Positions 20,003-28,591 of a DNA stretch of 64,000 nt are shown here, one piece after another. A program made the position numbers and the translations under genes. Each line of letters opens with the position of its first letter. Within the stretch, counting starts at the first letter, position 1. The notes under the pieces were generated by a model. The model was not told the origin of the DNA. It saw nothing but the letters and a program-made list of their open reading frames with translations, and did no database searches. The DNA lies in contig NZ_BLPI01000001.1 in assembly GCF_019649015.1 (NCBI RefSeq), forward strand, positions 2,971,001-3,035,000, written 5' to 3'. Source of the DNA: Agarivorans litoreus. Its GTDB lineage: Bacteria; Pseudomonadota; Gammaproteobacteria; Enterobacterales; Celerinatantimonadaceae.

Positions 20003-21055
20003 CTATAAACCCAGAATTCGCAGATTTGCTGCTTGGTCGATGGCGCTGTCGGCAAAATCATCAAAGGCTTTGTCGGTGACTTCAATGATGTGTTGCTCTA
20101 CAAAGGCTGCGCCTTCCAGCGCGCCAGCTTCAGGGTGTTTAAGGCAACATTCCCACTCAACCACCGCCCAGCCGCTAAAGTTGTATTGGGCGAGTTTGGA
20201 AAAAATCCCCACAAAATCTACTTGGCCATCGCCTAAAGAGCGGAATCGACCCGCACGTTCGGTCCAACTTTGGTAGCCGCCATATACGCCTTGTTGACCA
20301 GTGGGGTTAAATTCCGCGTCTTTTACATGGAACATTTTGATGCGAGGGTGATAGCGGTCGATAAAATCTAAATAATCCAGCTGCTGCAGCACAAAATGGC
20401 TAGGGTCATACAAGATATTGCAACGCGGATGCTGGTTAACTGCATCCAAGAACATTTCGAAGCTAACGCCGTCATGTAAATCTTCTCCTGGGTGAATTTC
20501 GTAACATACATCTACGCCAGCTGCGTCAAAGGCATCTAGGATCGGTAACCAACGCTTAGCCAATTCCTCAAAGCCAGTTTCAACTAAGCCTTGAGGACGT
20601 TGTGGCCATGGATACATATATGGCCACAGCAGCGCGCCAGAGAAAGTAGCATGAGCACTTAAACCTAGGTTTTTAGAAGCCTTTGCCGCCAACATCATCT
20701 GGTTTACCGCCCATTCTTGGCGGGCGCTTGGGTTAGCCCTTACGGACTCAGGGGCAAAGCCGTCAAACATTTCATCGTAGGCTGGGTGCACTGCAACAAG
20801 TTGGCCTTGTAGGTGCGTTGACAGCTCGGTGAGAGTGAGGCCATTGTCGGCAAGCAGGCTTAATACCTCTTGGCAATAGCTTAGGTCTTCTGCAGCGCGC
20901 TCCAAATCAAACAAACGTTTATCCCAGCTGGGCATTTGCACTCCTTTGTAACCCACACTGGCTGCCCAAGCGGCAATTGAACTTAGTGAGTTAAAGGGCG
21001 CTTCGTCACTAGCAAACTGGGCGAGGAACAGCGCGGGTCCTTGTAGGGTTTTCAT
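20003..21055 (-). CDS. Sugar isomerase/epimerase-like TIM-barrel protein
   Basis: The 350-residue protein belongs to the xylose-isomerase-like/AP endonuclease 2 superfamily (IolE, IolH, hexulose epimerases). Likely metal ligands appear in YEIHPGED, LYDPSHFV, FHVKDAEF and VEWE. The ATG at 21055 is chosen because AAAAGGA precedes it by about seven bases; a TTG at 21061 would lie within the spacer. It is the first gene of the importer operon, 9 bases before the oxidoreductase gene. The substrate is not known. Confidence 0.86.
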   Translation of the reverse strand: MKTLQGPALFLAQFASDEAPFNSLSSIAAWAASVGYKGVQMPSWDKRLFDLERAAEDLSYCQEVLSLLADNGLTLTELSTHLQGQLVAVHPAYDEMFDGFAPESVRANPSARQEWAVNQMMLAAKASKNLGLSAHATFSGALLWPYMYPWPQRPQGLVETGFEELAKRWLPILDAFDAAGVDVCYEIHPGEDLHDGVSFEMFLDAVNQHPRCNILYDPSHFVLQQLDYLDFIDRYHPRIKMFHVKDAEFNPTGQQGVYGGYQSWTERAGRFRSLGDGQVDFVGIFSKLAQYNFSGWAVVEWECCLKHPEAGALEGAAFVEQHIIEVTDKAFDDFADSAIDQAANLRILGL

Positions 21056-21099
21056 CGGCAATCCTTTTATCGAAGTTCAAAGCAAATGTCGTATTTTGT

Positions 21100-21133
21100 T
21101 GAGATAAAATGTAATCGATTACATTTTATCTCA
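21100..21133. promoter_or_regulatory. Perfect 34-base palindrome, likely LacI-family operator
   Basis: Bases 21100-21116 are the exact reverse complement of 21117-21133 with no spacer. The core is TGTAATCGATTACA. It lies 45-78 bases upstream of the first gene of the importer operon and faces the divergent LacI gene. The 356-base gap (21056-21411) holds this site, a second related site at 21341 and no other feature I can support. Confidence 0.85.
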
Positions 21134-21340
21134 TAAAAAAACCATGCGCAGTTCAAAGCTGGAGGCGTATAAAGCCGCACTGCATGGCATTTATTTAGTA
21201 GTTGAATAAAACTTATACAATAAAATAGTGTTTATCTAGCGTATGTTGCGAAAATGTGATCAGTTTAAAAGTTTATTTTTTGTACAAATTGCTGATTGAG
21301 TTCTTAAGTGATTTAAAATAAAGTACTTTATGATAATTGA

Positions 21341-21354
21341 TGTAATCCGTTACA
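21341..21354. promoter_or_regulatory. Second LacI-type operator (autoregulatory candidate)
   Basis: TGTAATCCGTTACA matches the core of the 34-base palindrome at 12 of 14 positions. It lies 58 bases before the LacI-family start codon. Two sites about 230 bases apart would allow looping; this is inference. Confidence 0.72.
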
Positions 21355-21411
21355 TTTGGGCTAAACTTTCACTAAGGTTAGCCTTGCTTAATACCAATCT
21401 AAGGACAGTAA

Positions 21412-22401
21412 ATGCCTACCATAAAAGATGTGGCCAAATTGGCAGGCGTATCTACCGCAACGGTATCTCGGGCGATGATGAGCCCAGAAAAAGTATCCGA
21501 GAAAACCCGTTTGAAGGTCGAGTTAGCGGTAGCCGAGTCGGGGTTCTCTCCCAATGTGATTGCCCGAAATTTAAGGCGCAGCGAATCGAAAACCATCGTG
21601 ATTATTGTGCCTGATATTGCCAATATGTTTTTCGCCAGCATTGTGCGCGGGATCCAGCAGGTAGCCTTGCAAAACGGCTACAAAGTGTTGCTGGGGGACT
21701 CAATTCACACGGTTGAACAAGCAAAAGTGTACATGGACTTGGTACGCAGCAAGCAAGCCGACGGCATTATTTCGCTTACCGCTGAGCTGCCTATGGAGAT
21801 CCGCCAAGGTACCGAAATTCCAATGGTAATGGCCTGTGAGTACTTTCCTGGTTTTCCTATTCCCACGGTGCGTATCGATAATCGTGGCTCGGCTAAGCGA
21901 GCTGTAGATTATTTATTAGATATTGGGCATAGCCAAATTGGCTGTATTACCGGCCCTATGGAAAACCCAATTTGTGTGGATCGTAAAGCTGGTTATCAAG
22001 ACAGTCTGCAGCAGCTGAATATTGCGGTTGATGAAGCCGCGTTTGAAGACGGTGATTTTAGTTTTCAGTCGGGGTATAGCGCGTTCATGCGTCTACATCA
22101 GCACTACTCAATGACTGCGTTATTTTGCTTTAACGACATGATGGCGTTAGGGGCAATGAAAGCGGCCACTCAACTGGGTATTAAGGTGCCGCAACAGTTA
22201 TCAATAGTGGGCTTTGATGACCTGTTATTTGCCGAATATACCAACCCAGAACTCACCACCATTCGTCAGCCGCAAGAAGATATTGGTAAGACAGCAGCCA
22301 ACACGCTAATGAAGATACTGCAGGGCAGTAAAGCCAGCCAAGACACCATTGTGCCAACTCAGCTATTGGTTCGCTCTAGTTGCTGCTCGCCAGCTAAGTA
22401 A
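21412..22401 (+). CDS. LacI-family transcriptional regulator, CytR-like
   Basis: The 329-residue repressor has an N-terminal helix-turn-helix (TIKDVAKLAGVSTATVSRAM, residues 3-22), a hinge to about residue 58 and a periplasmic-binding-protein-like sensor domain (about 60-325). The text resembles E. coli CytR through much of its length (for example KVSEKTR, IVPDI, FFASIVRGI, CFNDMMALGAM). It is divergent from the ABC importer operon and probably controls it through the palindromes between them. AAGGA precedes the ATG. The inducer is unknown. Confidence 0.92.
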   Translation: MPTIKDVAKLAGVSTATVSRAMMSPEKVSEKTRLKVELAVAESGFSPNVIARNLRRSESKTIVIIVPDIANMFFASIVRGIQQVALQNGYKVLLGDSIHTVEQAKVYMDLVRSKQADGIISLTAELPMEIRQGTEIPMVMACEYFPGFPIPTVRIDNRGSAKRAVDYLLDIGHSQIGCITGPMENPICVDRKAGYQDSLQQLNIAVDEAAFEDGDFSFQSGYSAFMRLHQHYSMTALFCFNDMMALGAMKAATQLGIKVPQQLSIVGFDDLLFAEYTNPELTTIRQPQEDIGKTAANTLMKILQGSKASQDTIVPTQLLVRSSCCSPAK

Positions 22402-22431
22402 CAATGTATTTTGTCTAAGCGTTGCTTTTGG

Positions 22432-22468
22432 GTGTAAAAAAAAGCCAGTGGTATAATCACCACTGGCC
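22432..22468 (-). terminator. Terminator for the GH16 agarase gene
   Basis: A 9-base stem (22444-22452 with 22459-22467) is followed on the minus strand by a run of nine or so T. It may also stop the convergent LacI transcript. Confidence 0.85.
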
Positions 22469-22492
22469 AAAAGGAAGGAATTGCTAAAAATA

Positions 22493-23854
22493 CTACTGGA
22501 ATTTAAAACGTTGGTTGGTACCTCCATCACATGACCATTGTCTAAGATCTGCGCCATTCGCGCCCGAATTGTTGGCTATTTCTAAACACTTGCCGCTTTG
22601 TTTATTGCGGATTTCAAAGGTATTACTGCCTTTATCTACAAGGCTCCATACTTGATTTGTATTGGCGTGGTTACAAACCCATTGTTGAACTTTAGCGCCG
22701 TCTGCAGAGCTGCCAGACGCTAGCTCCATACATAGTTGGCTTACTTTTGCGCTAATGCTGTATTCGTTATTGCCTAAAGCGGTAAATTGGAAACGCTGGT
22801 TATTGTTACCGGTGTTGCATGACCACTGTTGATAGGTGCTACCGTTCCATAATGCGCCGCTTTTCACATCTAGGCATAAGTTAGAGTGAGCCACTTGGAG
22901 GTTGGTATAACCACTGGGGGGAGTAATGCCACCTGTTGGCGGAGTAGTGCTGCCACCAGTAGGTTTGTAAACCCTAATCCAATCTACGTACATTTTGTTT
23001 TTATCGCCATCTGCTAGGTCTGCATCGGTGGCAATATGGCCTGCTTCAGAGCGCCAAGAATGGTCCTCGGTATCAAGAATAATGAACATTTCTTGATCCA
23101 TGTTGTAACGGCTTTTATCTAGTATGGCACCGGTATAATCTTTATCTTTCATTACCACTTGGCTCCACGCGCCTTTAGTGGTTTTTTGGCCATCAATGTA
23201 GAAAGTCACTTCGGTGGGGCTTTTCCAGTAAACGCCAAAACGGTGGAAACCTTCACGCCAGTAATTGCCCCAAGTTGGGGTATTGTGTGTTTGGTCGTTA
23301 AAGTCACTGCTAATTGAGTTATCGTTGTTACGGAAGAATACGTGGAAGTTGGTTGACATGTTTTTGGCAAACCAGTCTTGGCGCGCACCGCCATACACTT
23401 CCAGAACATCAATCTCGCGTTGGTCGTTTTCACTTAGTAACCAAAAGTTAGAAGAGAGCTCTAAGTTGCTTACCTTAATGTTGGCTTCTAAGAAAATGGG
23501 GTATTTCACTTTGGTTTTAGAGGTGACAACCCCAGCATTAACTTGATTAGTACCTTGGCGGCGAGATGCACTAATAATTAAGTTACCATCACCAACCCAC
23601 GATTCATCGCTTGACCAGTAGGTGAGGCCAGGGCCTGTCCAGTTATGAAAGTAGGCGTCTTTCCATTTGCTGGTAAAAGAGCTTGGTTTACCCGAATAGT
23701 TAAAAGAGTCTGAATAGCTTTCTTGTAACTCCCAGCTTTGCCCTGGATCTAGCTCTGCTGGAATTGGGATATTATCCCAATCGGCGGCATAAGTACTGAG
23801 TGATAAACCTAAACCGCAGGCTAATAGTAGTGGCTGCTTAGTGAATCCTTTCAT
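22493..23854 (-). CDS. Secreted GH16 beta-agarase with ricin-type CBM13
   Basis: This 453-residue enzyme should cut beta-1,4 bonds in agarose to give neoagarooligosaccharides. It has a signal peptide (about 1-24, ending STYAA), a GH16 catalytic domain (about 25-297) with EIDVLE (Glu147, Asp149, Glu152 as nucleophile, helper and acid/base), and a Pro/Thr/Gly linker (about 298-318). A ricin-B/CBM13 trefoil (about 319-453) follows, with QQWSCN, QQWVCN and RQWSCD repeats. GGAGGTAAC precedes the ATG. It is transcribed on its own, with a possible operator at 23916. GH16 agarase is favoured over kappa-carrageenase or porphyranase from the agar context, so the exact specificity is inferred. Confidence 0.88.
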   Translation of the reverse strand: MKGFTKQPLLLACGLGLSLSTYAADWDNIPIPAELDPGQSWELQESYSDSFNYSGKPSSFTSKWKDAYFHNWTGPGLTYWSSDESWVGDGNLIISASRRQGTNQVNAGVVTSKTKVKYPIFLEANIKVSNLELSSNFWLLSENDQREIDVLEVYGGARQDWFAKNMSTNFHVFFRNNDNSISSDFNDQTHNTPTWGNYWREGFHRFGVYWKSPTEVTFYIDGQKTTKGAWSQVVMKDKDYTGAILDKSRYNMDQEMFIILDTEDHSWRSEAGHIATDADLADGDKNKMYVDWIRVYKPTGGSTTPPTGGITPPSGYTNLQVAHSNLCLDVKSGALWNGSTYQQWSCNTGNNNQRFQFTALGNNEYSISAKVSQLCMELASGSSADGAKVQQWVCNHANTNQVWSLVDKGSNTFEIRNKQSGKCLEIANNSGANGADLRQWSCDGGTNQRFKFQ

Positions 23855-23915
23855 TGTTACCTCCCTGTTTAGTGTGATAACAAATATCGCATAGTTATTA
23901 ACCTATTTATGCGAT

Positions 23916-23927
23916 CTGGTCGATCAA
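23916..23927. promoter_or_regulatory. Weak agar-regulon operator upstream of GH16
   Basis: CTGGTCGATCAA matches 8 of the 10 fixed bases of TTGGTnnACCAA. It lies 62 bases upstream of the agarase start codon. Confidence 0.45.
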
Positions 23928-24026
23928 TTTTTATTCATTGTTAACCTGTTGTGAGGTTTGTGAACAAGTTATTGTTTTTATTTTGTAGAAGGGTAGTGTT
24001 GGTGAGCAAGCTCTCGGAAGGGCAGA

Positions 24027-24057
24027 TAAAAAAAGGCCTTGGTATGGCTACCAAGGC
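24027..24057 (-). terminator. Terminator for the AHG dehydrogenase gene
   Basis: A perfect 9-base stem (24036-24044 with 24049-24057) is followed by seven T on the minus strand. Confidence 0.87.
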
Positions 24058-24092
24058 AAAGTGCTAACAATTGTCAAAAGGAATAAAAAAGA

Positions 24093-25541
24093 TTACTGGT
24101 AGTTCAGGTAAATGGTTTTCTTCTGCAAGTATCCCTCCAAGCCGTATTTCCCATCTTCGCCGCCGATACCACTGCGTTTAAAGCCTGTATGGAAGCCATT
24201 TAATAGCTCACCATTCGGGCGATTAACATAGATTTCGCCGACCTCTAATTCGTTAACAACTTGCATGATTTTGCGCATGTCGTTGGTATATACGTAGCCA
24301 GACAAACCTAAGTCGATGTCGTTGGCATACTGTAATGCTTGCTCTAGGCTATCAATTGGCATTGCTGCTACAACTGGGCCAAACACTTCTTGTTTCATGA
24401 TGTCCATTTGGTTGTTCACATCGGTAACCACGGTAGGTTCAAACCAGTAACCATTGGCAAACTCTTCGCCACTTGGTTTTCCGCCACCACAAGCGATGGT
24501 TGCACCTTCGGCCTTGGCTTTGCTGATCATCTCAACCAGTTTTTCCACTTCGCGAGCATTTACTTTAGGGCCAACGTCAGTGCTAGCTAACATTGGGTCG
24601 CCTATCTTAAGTTGCTTCACTTTAGCGATGAACTTATCCATAAACTCTGCGTAAATCGCTTTGTGGATATACATGCGCTCGTTAGACGTACAAATTTGGC
24701 CACAGTTGCCAAAGCCAGAGTTAACCGCGATTTCAACAACTTCGTCGATGTTGGCGTCGTCTAGTACAATAAACGGCGCTTTGCCGCCAAGCTCTAGGTT
24801 TAGTGCTGTGATGTTCTCTGAAGCAGAGCGGTATAAAATAGAGCCTACTTCCGAGCTGCCGGTTAGAGTCACAAGCTTAGTAATAGGGTTGCGCACTAGC
24901 TCGTCGCCTACCTCACCACCTAAGCCTGAAACAATATTTACTACGCCTTTAGGGAAACCTACTTTAGCGATAAGTTTTGAGAACTCTAATACCGTGAGCG
25001 GAGTATCTGCTGGTGGCATTACTACCATGGTATTGCCGGTGACTAAGGCATTACCTAGTTTGCGTGCCGCTAGTGCTAGCGGGTAGTTCCAAGCTAGCAG
25101 GCCTACGGTCACGCCAAAAGGTACACGTTGGATCCAAATCTGTTCGTCTTGATTTTCGCTGGTTACTATCTCGCCCTCGATGCGGCGAGCTGATTCAGCA
25201 GCGTAACGCAAAAAGCCAACAGAACCGGCTACTTCGCCACGTGCATCACTTAGCAGTTTGCCTTGTTCTTGGGTAATCATTTCGGCGTAACGCTCAGCGT
25301 CTGCCTCTAATTCATCGGCGAGTGCTGCTACAAATTCTGCTCGTTTTTGTGCGGGTAATTTAGCCCAGTCTTTTTGAGCCGCTTCTGATGAGCGTAAAGC
25401 ATTAGCTGCTTCTTCACGACTCGCTTGCGGAGCATAGCCAACCAACTGTTCGTTACTTGGATTGACAACTTCAATAGTGTTGCCGGTAGCTGATTCTAAC
25501 CATTCACCATCGATAAACATTTTGTGAGTAACTGTGCTCAT
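24093..25541 (-). CDS. Aldehyde dehydrogenase, probable 3,6-anhydro-L-galactose dehydrogenase
   Basis: The 482-residue NAD(P)-dependent aldehyde dehydrogenase has the catalytic pair Glu250 (LELGGKAP) and Cys284 (CGQICTSNER). In agar-degrading bacteria a dehydrogenase of this superfamily oxidises AHG to 3,6-anhydro-L-galactonate. The neighbouring cycloisomerase, KDG kinase and agarases favour that role here, but lactaldehyde or glycolaldehyde dehydrogenase are close relatives. AAGGAAG precedes the ATG. A perfect TTGGTnnACCAA operator lies 36-53 bases upstream, shared with the divergent GntR regulator, so repression relieved by a pathway intermediate is likely. Confidence 0.82.
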   Translation of the reverse strand: MSTVTHKMFIDGEWLESATGNTIEVVNPSNEQLVGYAPQASREEAANALRSSEAAQKDWAKLPAQKRAEFVAALADELEADAERYAEMITQEQGKLLSDARGEVAGSVGFLRYAAESARRIEGEIVTSENQDEQIWIQRVPFGVTVGLLAWNYPLALAARKLGNALVTGNTMVVMPPADTPLTVLEFSKLIAKVGFPKGVVNIVSGLGGEVGDELVRNPITKLVTLTGSSEVGSILYRSASENITALNLELGGKAPFIVLDDANIDEVVEIAVNSGFGNCGQICTSNERMYIHKAIYAEFMDKFIAKVKQLKIGDPMLASTDVGPKVNAREVEKLVEMISKAKAEGATIACGGGKPSGEEFANGYWFEPTVVTDVNNQMDIMKQEVFGPVVAAMPIDSLEQALQYANDIDLGLSGYVYTNDMRKIMQVVNELEVGEIYVNRPNGELLNGFHTGFKRSGIGGEDGKYGLEGYLQKKTIYLNYQ

Positions 25542-25576
25542 CTAACTTCCTTTAGATTTCCAGTGGAAATAAAACT

Positions 25577-25594
25577 AATTTGGTAAACCAATTT
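25577..25594. promoter_or_regulatory. Agar-regulon operator, full match
   Basis: The core 25580-25591 reads TTGGTAAACCAA, 10 of 10 fixed bases, with near-symmetric AT flanks. It closely resembles the published ExuR/UxuR operator. The 343-base gap 25542-25884 holds this site, a CRP-like site at 25627 and a weaker operator at 25830. Confidence 0.85.
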
Positions 25595-25626
25595 GTGCAT
25601 TCTACGCCATAAAGGTTAACCTTTAA

Positions 25627-25642
25627 AGTGATAAGGTTCACA
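25627..25642. promoter_or_regulatory. CRP-like site
   Basis: AGTGA-N6-TCACA matches the CRP consensus TGTGA-N6-TCACA at 9 of 10 fixed bases. It sits upstream of the operator that precedes the aldehyde dehydrogenase, as expected for an activator site. Confidence 0.55.
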
Positions 25643-25829
25643 AGTTAATCTGCTAATCTTGTGAAAATGTATTGGATTAATAAATAACTTCTACATTTCC
25701 TTTGATTAAAGCAATATTTTTTATTAGTCCTACAATTTAGATCAAAATGAGACATTGGTGGTTGTGGTTTACTACCGATAAATGCCAAAAAGCGGTACTA
25801 TTCGAGCTTCGGTCTAGAACTTACTTGAA

Positions 25830-25841
25830 TTGATTTACCAA
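25830..25841. promoter_or_regulatory. Operator candidate for regulator autocontrol
   Basis: TTGATTTACCAA matches 9 of 10 fixed bases of the operator and lies 43 bases before the GntR start codon. Confidence 0.6.
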
Positions 25842-25884
25842 AAGTTAGACAGTTTTTATATTTCCCCAAAGGTTAAATGACATT

Positions 25885-26664
25885 ATGGCTAAGATGGACA
25901 CCAAGCGGCGCTATTATGATATTGGCGTGCAAATCGAGGAATTGTTGTTTTCAGGCGTGTTTAAAGCGGGTGAGCGACTACCATCAGAGCGAGAGCTAAG
26001 CGAACGATTTGAAACCAGCCGCGCAACTATCCGAGAAGCTGTAATTATGCTGGAATTGAAAGGCTTGGTAGTGGTTCGCCAAGGTGCTGGTATTTACTTT
26101 ATTGATTCTCCTGAAAAAGTTAACAAACGTACTATATTGCCAAAAAGCGATGTAGGGCCTTTTGAATTGCTCCAGGCGCGTCAAATTATCGAAAGCAGCA
26201 TTGCTGGATTTGCCGCCACTCAAATTAAGTTTAACGAGCTACGTGAACTTAAAAAGGTACTGCAACTGCAAGAAAATGAGATAAATGGCGACAGCGAGAA
26301 GTTTGAAGCGCTGGACCAGCAATTTCATAGTTTAATTGCTGAGTCGACTCAAAACCGAGTGCTGATTAACCAAGCGGTTGACATGTGGAGCACAGTACGT
26401 ACCACCAACCCGTTGTGGAATGAGCTTAACCACCAGTTTTTACACGAAGAACGTTTGCAGTCGATGTGGATTAATGACCACAAGCGAATTTTGTTAGCTT
26501 TGCAAAAACGCTCTCCGGAAGATGCTAAGCAAGCAGTGTGGCAACATATCGAGAACAGTAAGCAAGAGTTGCTCAAAATTGCTAGCTCTGATAATAGTGA
26601 TACTGATTTAGACGATTACTTCTTTGCAATGGAATTTGATAGTAACTTTACCGAAAGCCATTAG
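25885..26664 (+). CDS. GntR-family regulator, ExuR/UxuR-like
   Basis: The 259-residue regulator has a winged helix-turn-helix (about 8-78: PSERELSERF, ATIREAVIMLELKGLVVVRQG) and an all-helical FadR/FCD effector domain (about 90-235). It shares many stretches with E. coli ExuR, for example GPFELLQARQ(I/L)IES and WQH(I/L)ENSK. ExuR and UxuR repress hexuronate genes by binding AAATTGGTnnACCAATTT. The same palindrome occurs upstream of this gene's divergent neighbour and of most agar genes in the window. I infer that this is the agar-regulon repressor. A pathway acid such as anhydrogalactonate or KDG would be a reasonable effector, but none is shown by sequence. Confidence 0.88.
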   Translation: MAKMDTKRRYYDIGVQIEELLFSGVFKAGERLPSERELSERFETSRATIREAVIMLELKGLVVVRQGAGIYFIDSPEKVNKRTILPKSDVGPFELLQARQIIESSIAGFAATQIKFNELRELKKVLQLQENEINGDSEKFEALDQQFHSLIAESTQNRVLINQAVDMWSTVRTTNPLWNELNHQFLHEERLQSMWINDHKRILLALQKRSPEDAKQAVWQHIENSKQELLKIASSDNSDTDLDDYFFAMEFDSNFTESH

Positions 26665-26680
26665 TACAGCTGTTATAAGA

Positions 26681-26717
26681 AAAAGCCGCTAAATGAAAAT
26701 TTAGCGGCTTTTTTATT
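26681..26717. terminator. Bidirectional terminator between regulator and sugar porter
   Basis: A perfect 14-base stem (26681-26694 with 26699-26712), GAAA loop, and T-rich tail. A-rich sequence on the other side lets it serve the convergent porter gene too. Confidence 0.92.
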
Positions 26718-26735
26718 TGGTTTTACAGCTAAGCG

Positions 26736-28355
26736 TTAGGCACTGGGCGCGTTACTGCCTAGTGGGTTATCTGAAACTTCTGCGCTGGTGGTTGGCTGGT
26801 TGCGCTTGTTTACCAACGTATCTTCAATCTCCTCAATGGTTTTATTCTTAGTCTCTGGCAACAGTGGCCACAGCAGCAACAGGCCTATTAAGCCAAATAC
26901 CGAGTACATTAAGAAGGTATTTGCTGCACCTAGGTTGGCTAGCTGCCAAGGGAAAAACTGCTGGATTAAGTAACTGGCAACACTGGTGACTAATGCAAAT
27001 AATGGGATCGCAACACTTCGTATCGAGTTAGGGAAAATCTCCGAAAACAGTACCCACATAATTGGCCCAATAGAAATATGGAAGGCTGCAATAAAGGCCA
27101 AAATGCCCACTAAGATAACAATTGGGTTGACCGAAATGGCGGCTTCAATAATGTGCCCTTCGCTTAGTCGAAGCGTATCAGCATCATAGTTACTTGCTAG
27201 CATTTCCTTAAAGCTTACATCATCAGCATATTGGCTATTTAGCTGCGCTTTAAGTGGAGTGGTATCGATAACGTCTTCTAGTTTATCAATGGTTTGTTGA
27301 TTAATGCTGTAGCTGGCGTTGCTAAAGCCGTACCAACAAGTTGCGTGGCTTAGTACTACCGCCAATAATCCAAAGATAAGCAGTGGTTTTCGGCCTACTT
27401 TATCAATAAAGAAAACCGCTAATACCGTGAATACCACACTCGTTATGCCAATGTAGATAGCTTGCTGGAACGAGGCATTTAAGCCAAAACCAATTTGTTC
27501 GAACACCGTTGGAGCATAAAACAGAATCGCGTTCATACCGGTAATGCCTTGTACAACCGCCATGATAAAACCAATAGCAAAAATGGTTTTCATTGGCGAC
27601 GAAAACAACAGCTTAAGTTGTTCGGTAATGCTACTGGTGTCCTGATGTTCTTTTAAGTTTTGCTCAATCTCAACCTGTACCTCTTCGGCGCGTTGCTCCG
27701 GTAACAGTTTTAGCAGTACTTCTTTAGCTTGCTCTTCTTTATTTTTCATCATTAACCAGCGAGGGGATTCCGGCACACGGCAAAGCAAGATAACCCAAAG
27801 CACCGCTGGTATAAGCTCTGAAGCTAACATGGTTCGCCATACGGTATCAGGCGCAAACAATAAGGAGTTCTCGCTTACATGCAGCACTAAATAGTAGTTA
27901 ATGAAGTAAGCGGCTAATAAGCCAATCACAATGTTAAATTGATTCGCCGAGACGAGTTTGCCACGTTGTTTAGCCGGGGCTATTTCACCAATGTACATCG
28001 AGGCTAAAGAAAGCGAGCTAAAGGCTAATCCGCCAATAAAGCGCGCGATGGTTAACATCATAAAGCTGGTTGCTAAAGCTGACAGCAAAGCTGAAACGAC
28101 GTAAAGACCAGCAATGATTATGAGGGTTTTTTTACGGCCCAAGGCGTCGGCGGTTTTACCCGCGACTAGCAAGGCTAAAATAGCCCCCAAACTTGGCGCG
28201 CCTACTACAGTGCCAATTTGTAAATCAGTGAGCGAAAACTCTGACGCGATAAAGCGCACTGTGCCGGAGATAATGGCTGCATCTAAGCCAAATACAAAGC
28301 CGCCAATAGCCACAATTAACGCATACTTGTAAGCATTCCATGTTTTTATGTCCAT
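26736..28355 (-). CDS. MFS sugar porter
   Basis: This 539-residue inner-membrane transporter of the sugar porter (XylE/GalP) family has 12 predicted helices. Family motifs are DALGRKK and (V)GRKPLL loops, RFIGGLAF, PESPRWL and a C-terminal PETKNKTIEEIE. A long central loop between helices 6 and 7 and a stretched loop around residues 345-400 are larger than usual. The gene follows the cycloisomerase gene on the same strand but has its own operator cluster at 28403-28467. Galactose or AHG are plausible substrates; that is inference from context. Confidence 0.9.
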   Translation of the reverse strand: MDIKTWNAYKYALIVAIGGFVFGLDAAIISGTVRFIASEFSLTDLQIGTVVGAPSLGAILALLVAGKTADALGRKKTLIIIAGLYVVSALLSALATSFMMLTIARFIGGLAFSSLSLASMYIGEIAPAKQRGKLVSANQFNIVIGLLAAYFINYYLVLHVSENSLLFAPDTVWRTMLASELIPAVLWVILLCRVPESPRWLMMKNKEEQAKEVLLKLLPEQRAEEVQVEIEQNLKEHQDTSSITEQLKLLFSSPMKTIFAIGFIMAVVQGITGMNAILFYAPTVFEQIGFGLNASFQQAIYIGITSVVFTVLAVFFIDKVGRKPLLIFGLLAVVLSHATCWYGFSNASYSINQQTIDKLEDVIDTTPLKAQLNSQYADDVSFKEMLASNYDADTLRLSEGHIIEAAISVNPIVILVGILAFIAAFHISIGPIMWVLFSEIFPNSIRSVAIPLFALVTSVASYLIQQFFPWQLANLGAANTFLMYSVFGLIGLLLLWPLLPETKNKTIEEIEDTLVNKRNQPTTSAEVSDNPLGSNAPSA

Positions 28356-28402
28356 CTTTGTTCCTCTTATGAAGGTTATTTTCGGAAGCTATTTAAGCAT
28401 GT

Positions 28403-28467
28403 TTGGTTGGCCAATTTGTCGATCGAGATCGACATTGGTTGATCTTTTGTGTGTATTGGTTATCAAT
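28403..28467. promoter_or_regulatory. Operator cluster before the sugar porter
   Basis: TTGGTTGGCCAA at 28403-28414 matches 9 of 10 fixed bases. Weaker copies beginning TTGGT lie at 28435 and 28456 (7 of 10 each), spaced exactly 21 bases apart. The cluster is 48-112 bases upstream of the porter start codon. Confidence 0.65.
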
Positions 28468-28550
28468 TGTGGTGTTTTATTGATTTTTTTGTTGTTAGTT
28501 GGCGTGTGTTGAGGAAAGCAATATTAGCAAGGAGCTATAAAGTGAGCATA

Positions 28551-28577
28551 AAAAAACACCGCGCTAGGGCGGTGTTT
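28551..28577 (-). terminator. Terminator for the kdgK-eda-cycloisomerase operon
   Basis: A 9-base stem (28554-28562 with 28569-28577) is followed on the minus strand by six T. Confidence 0.87.
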
Positions 28578-28591
28578 AAAGAAGGGGCGAT

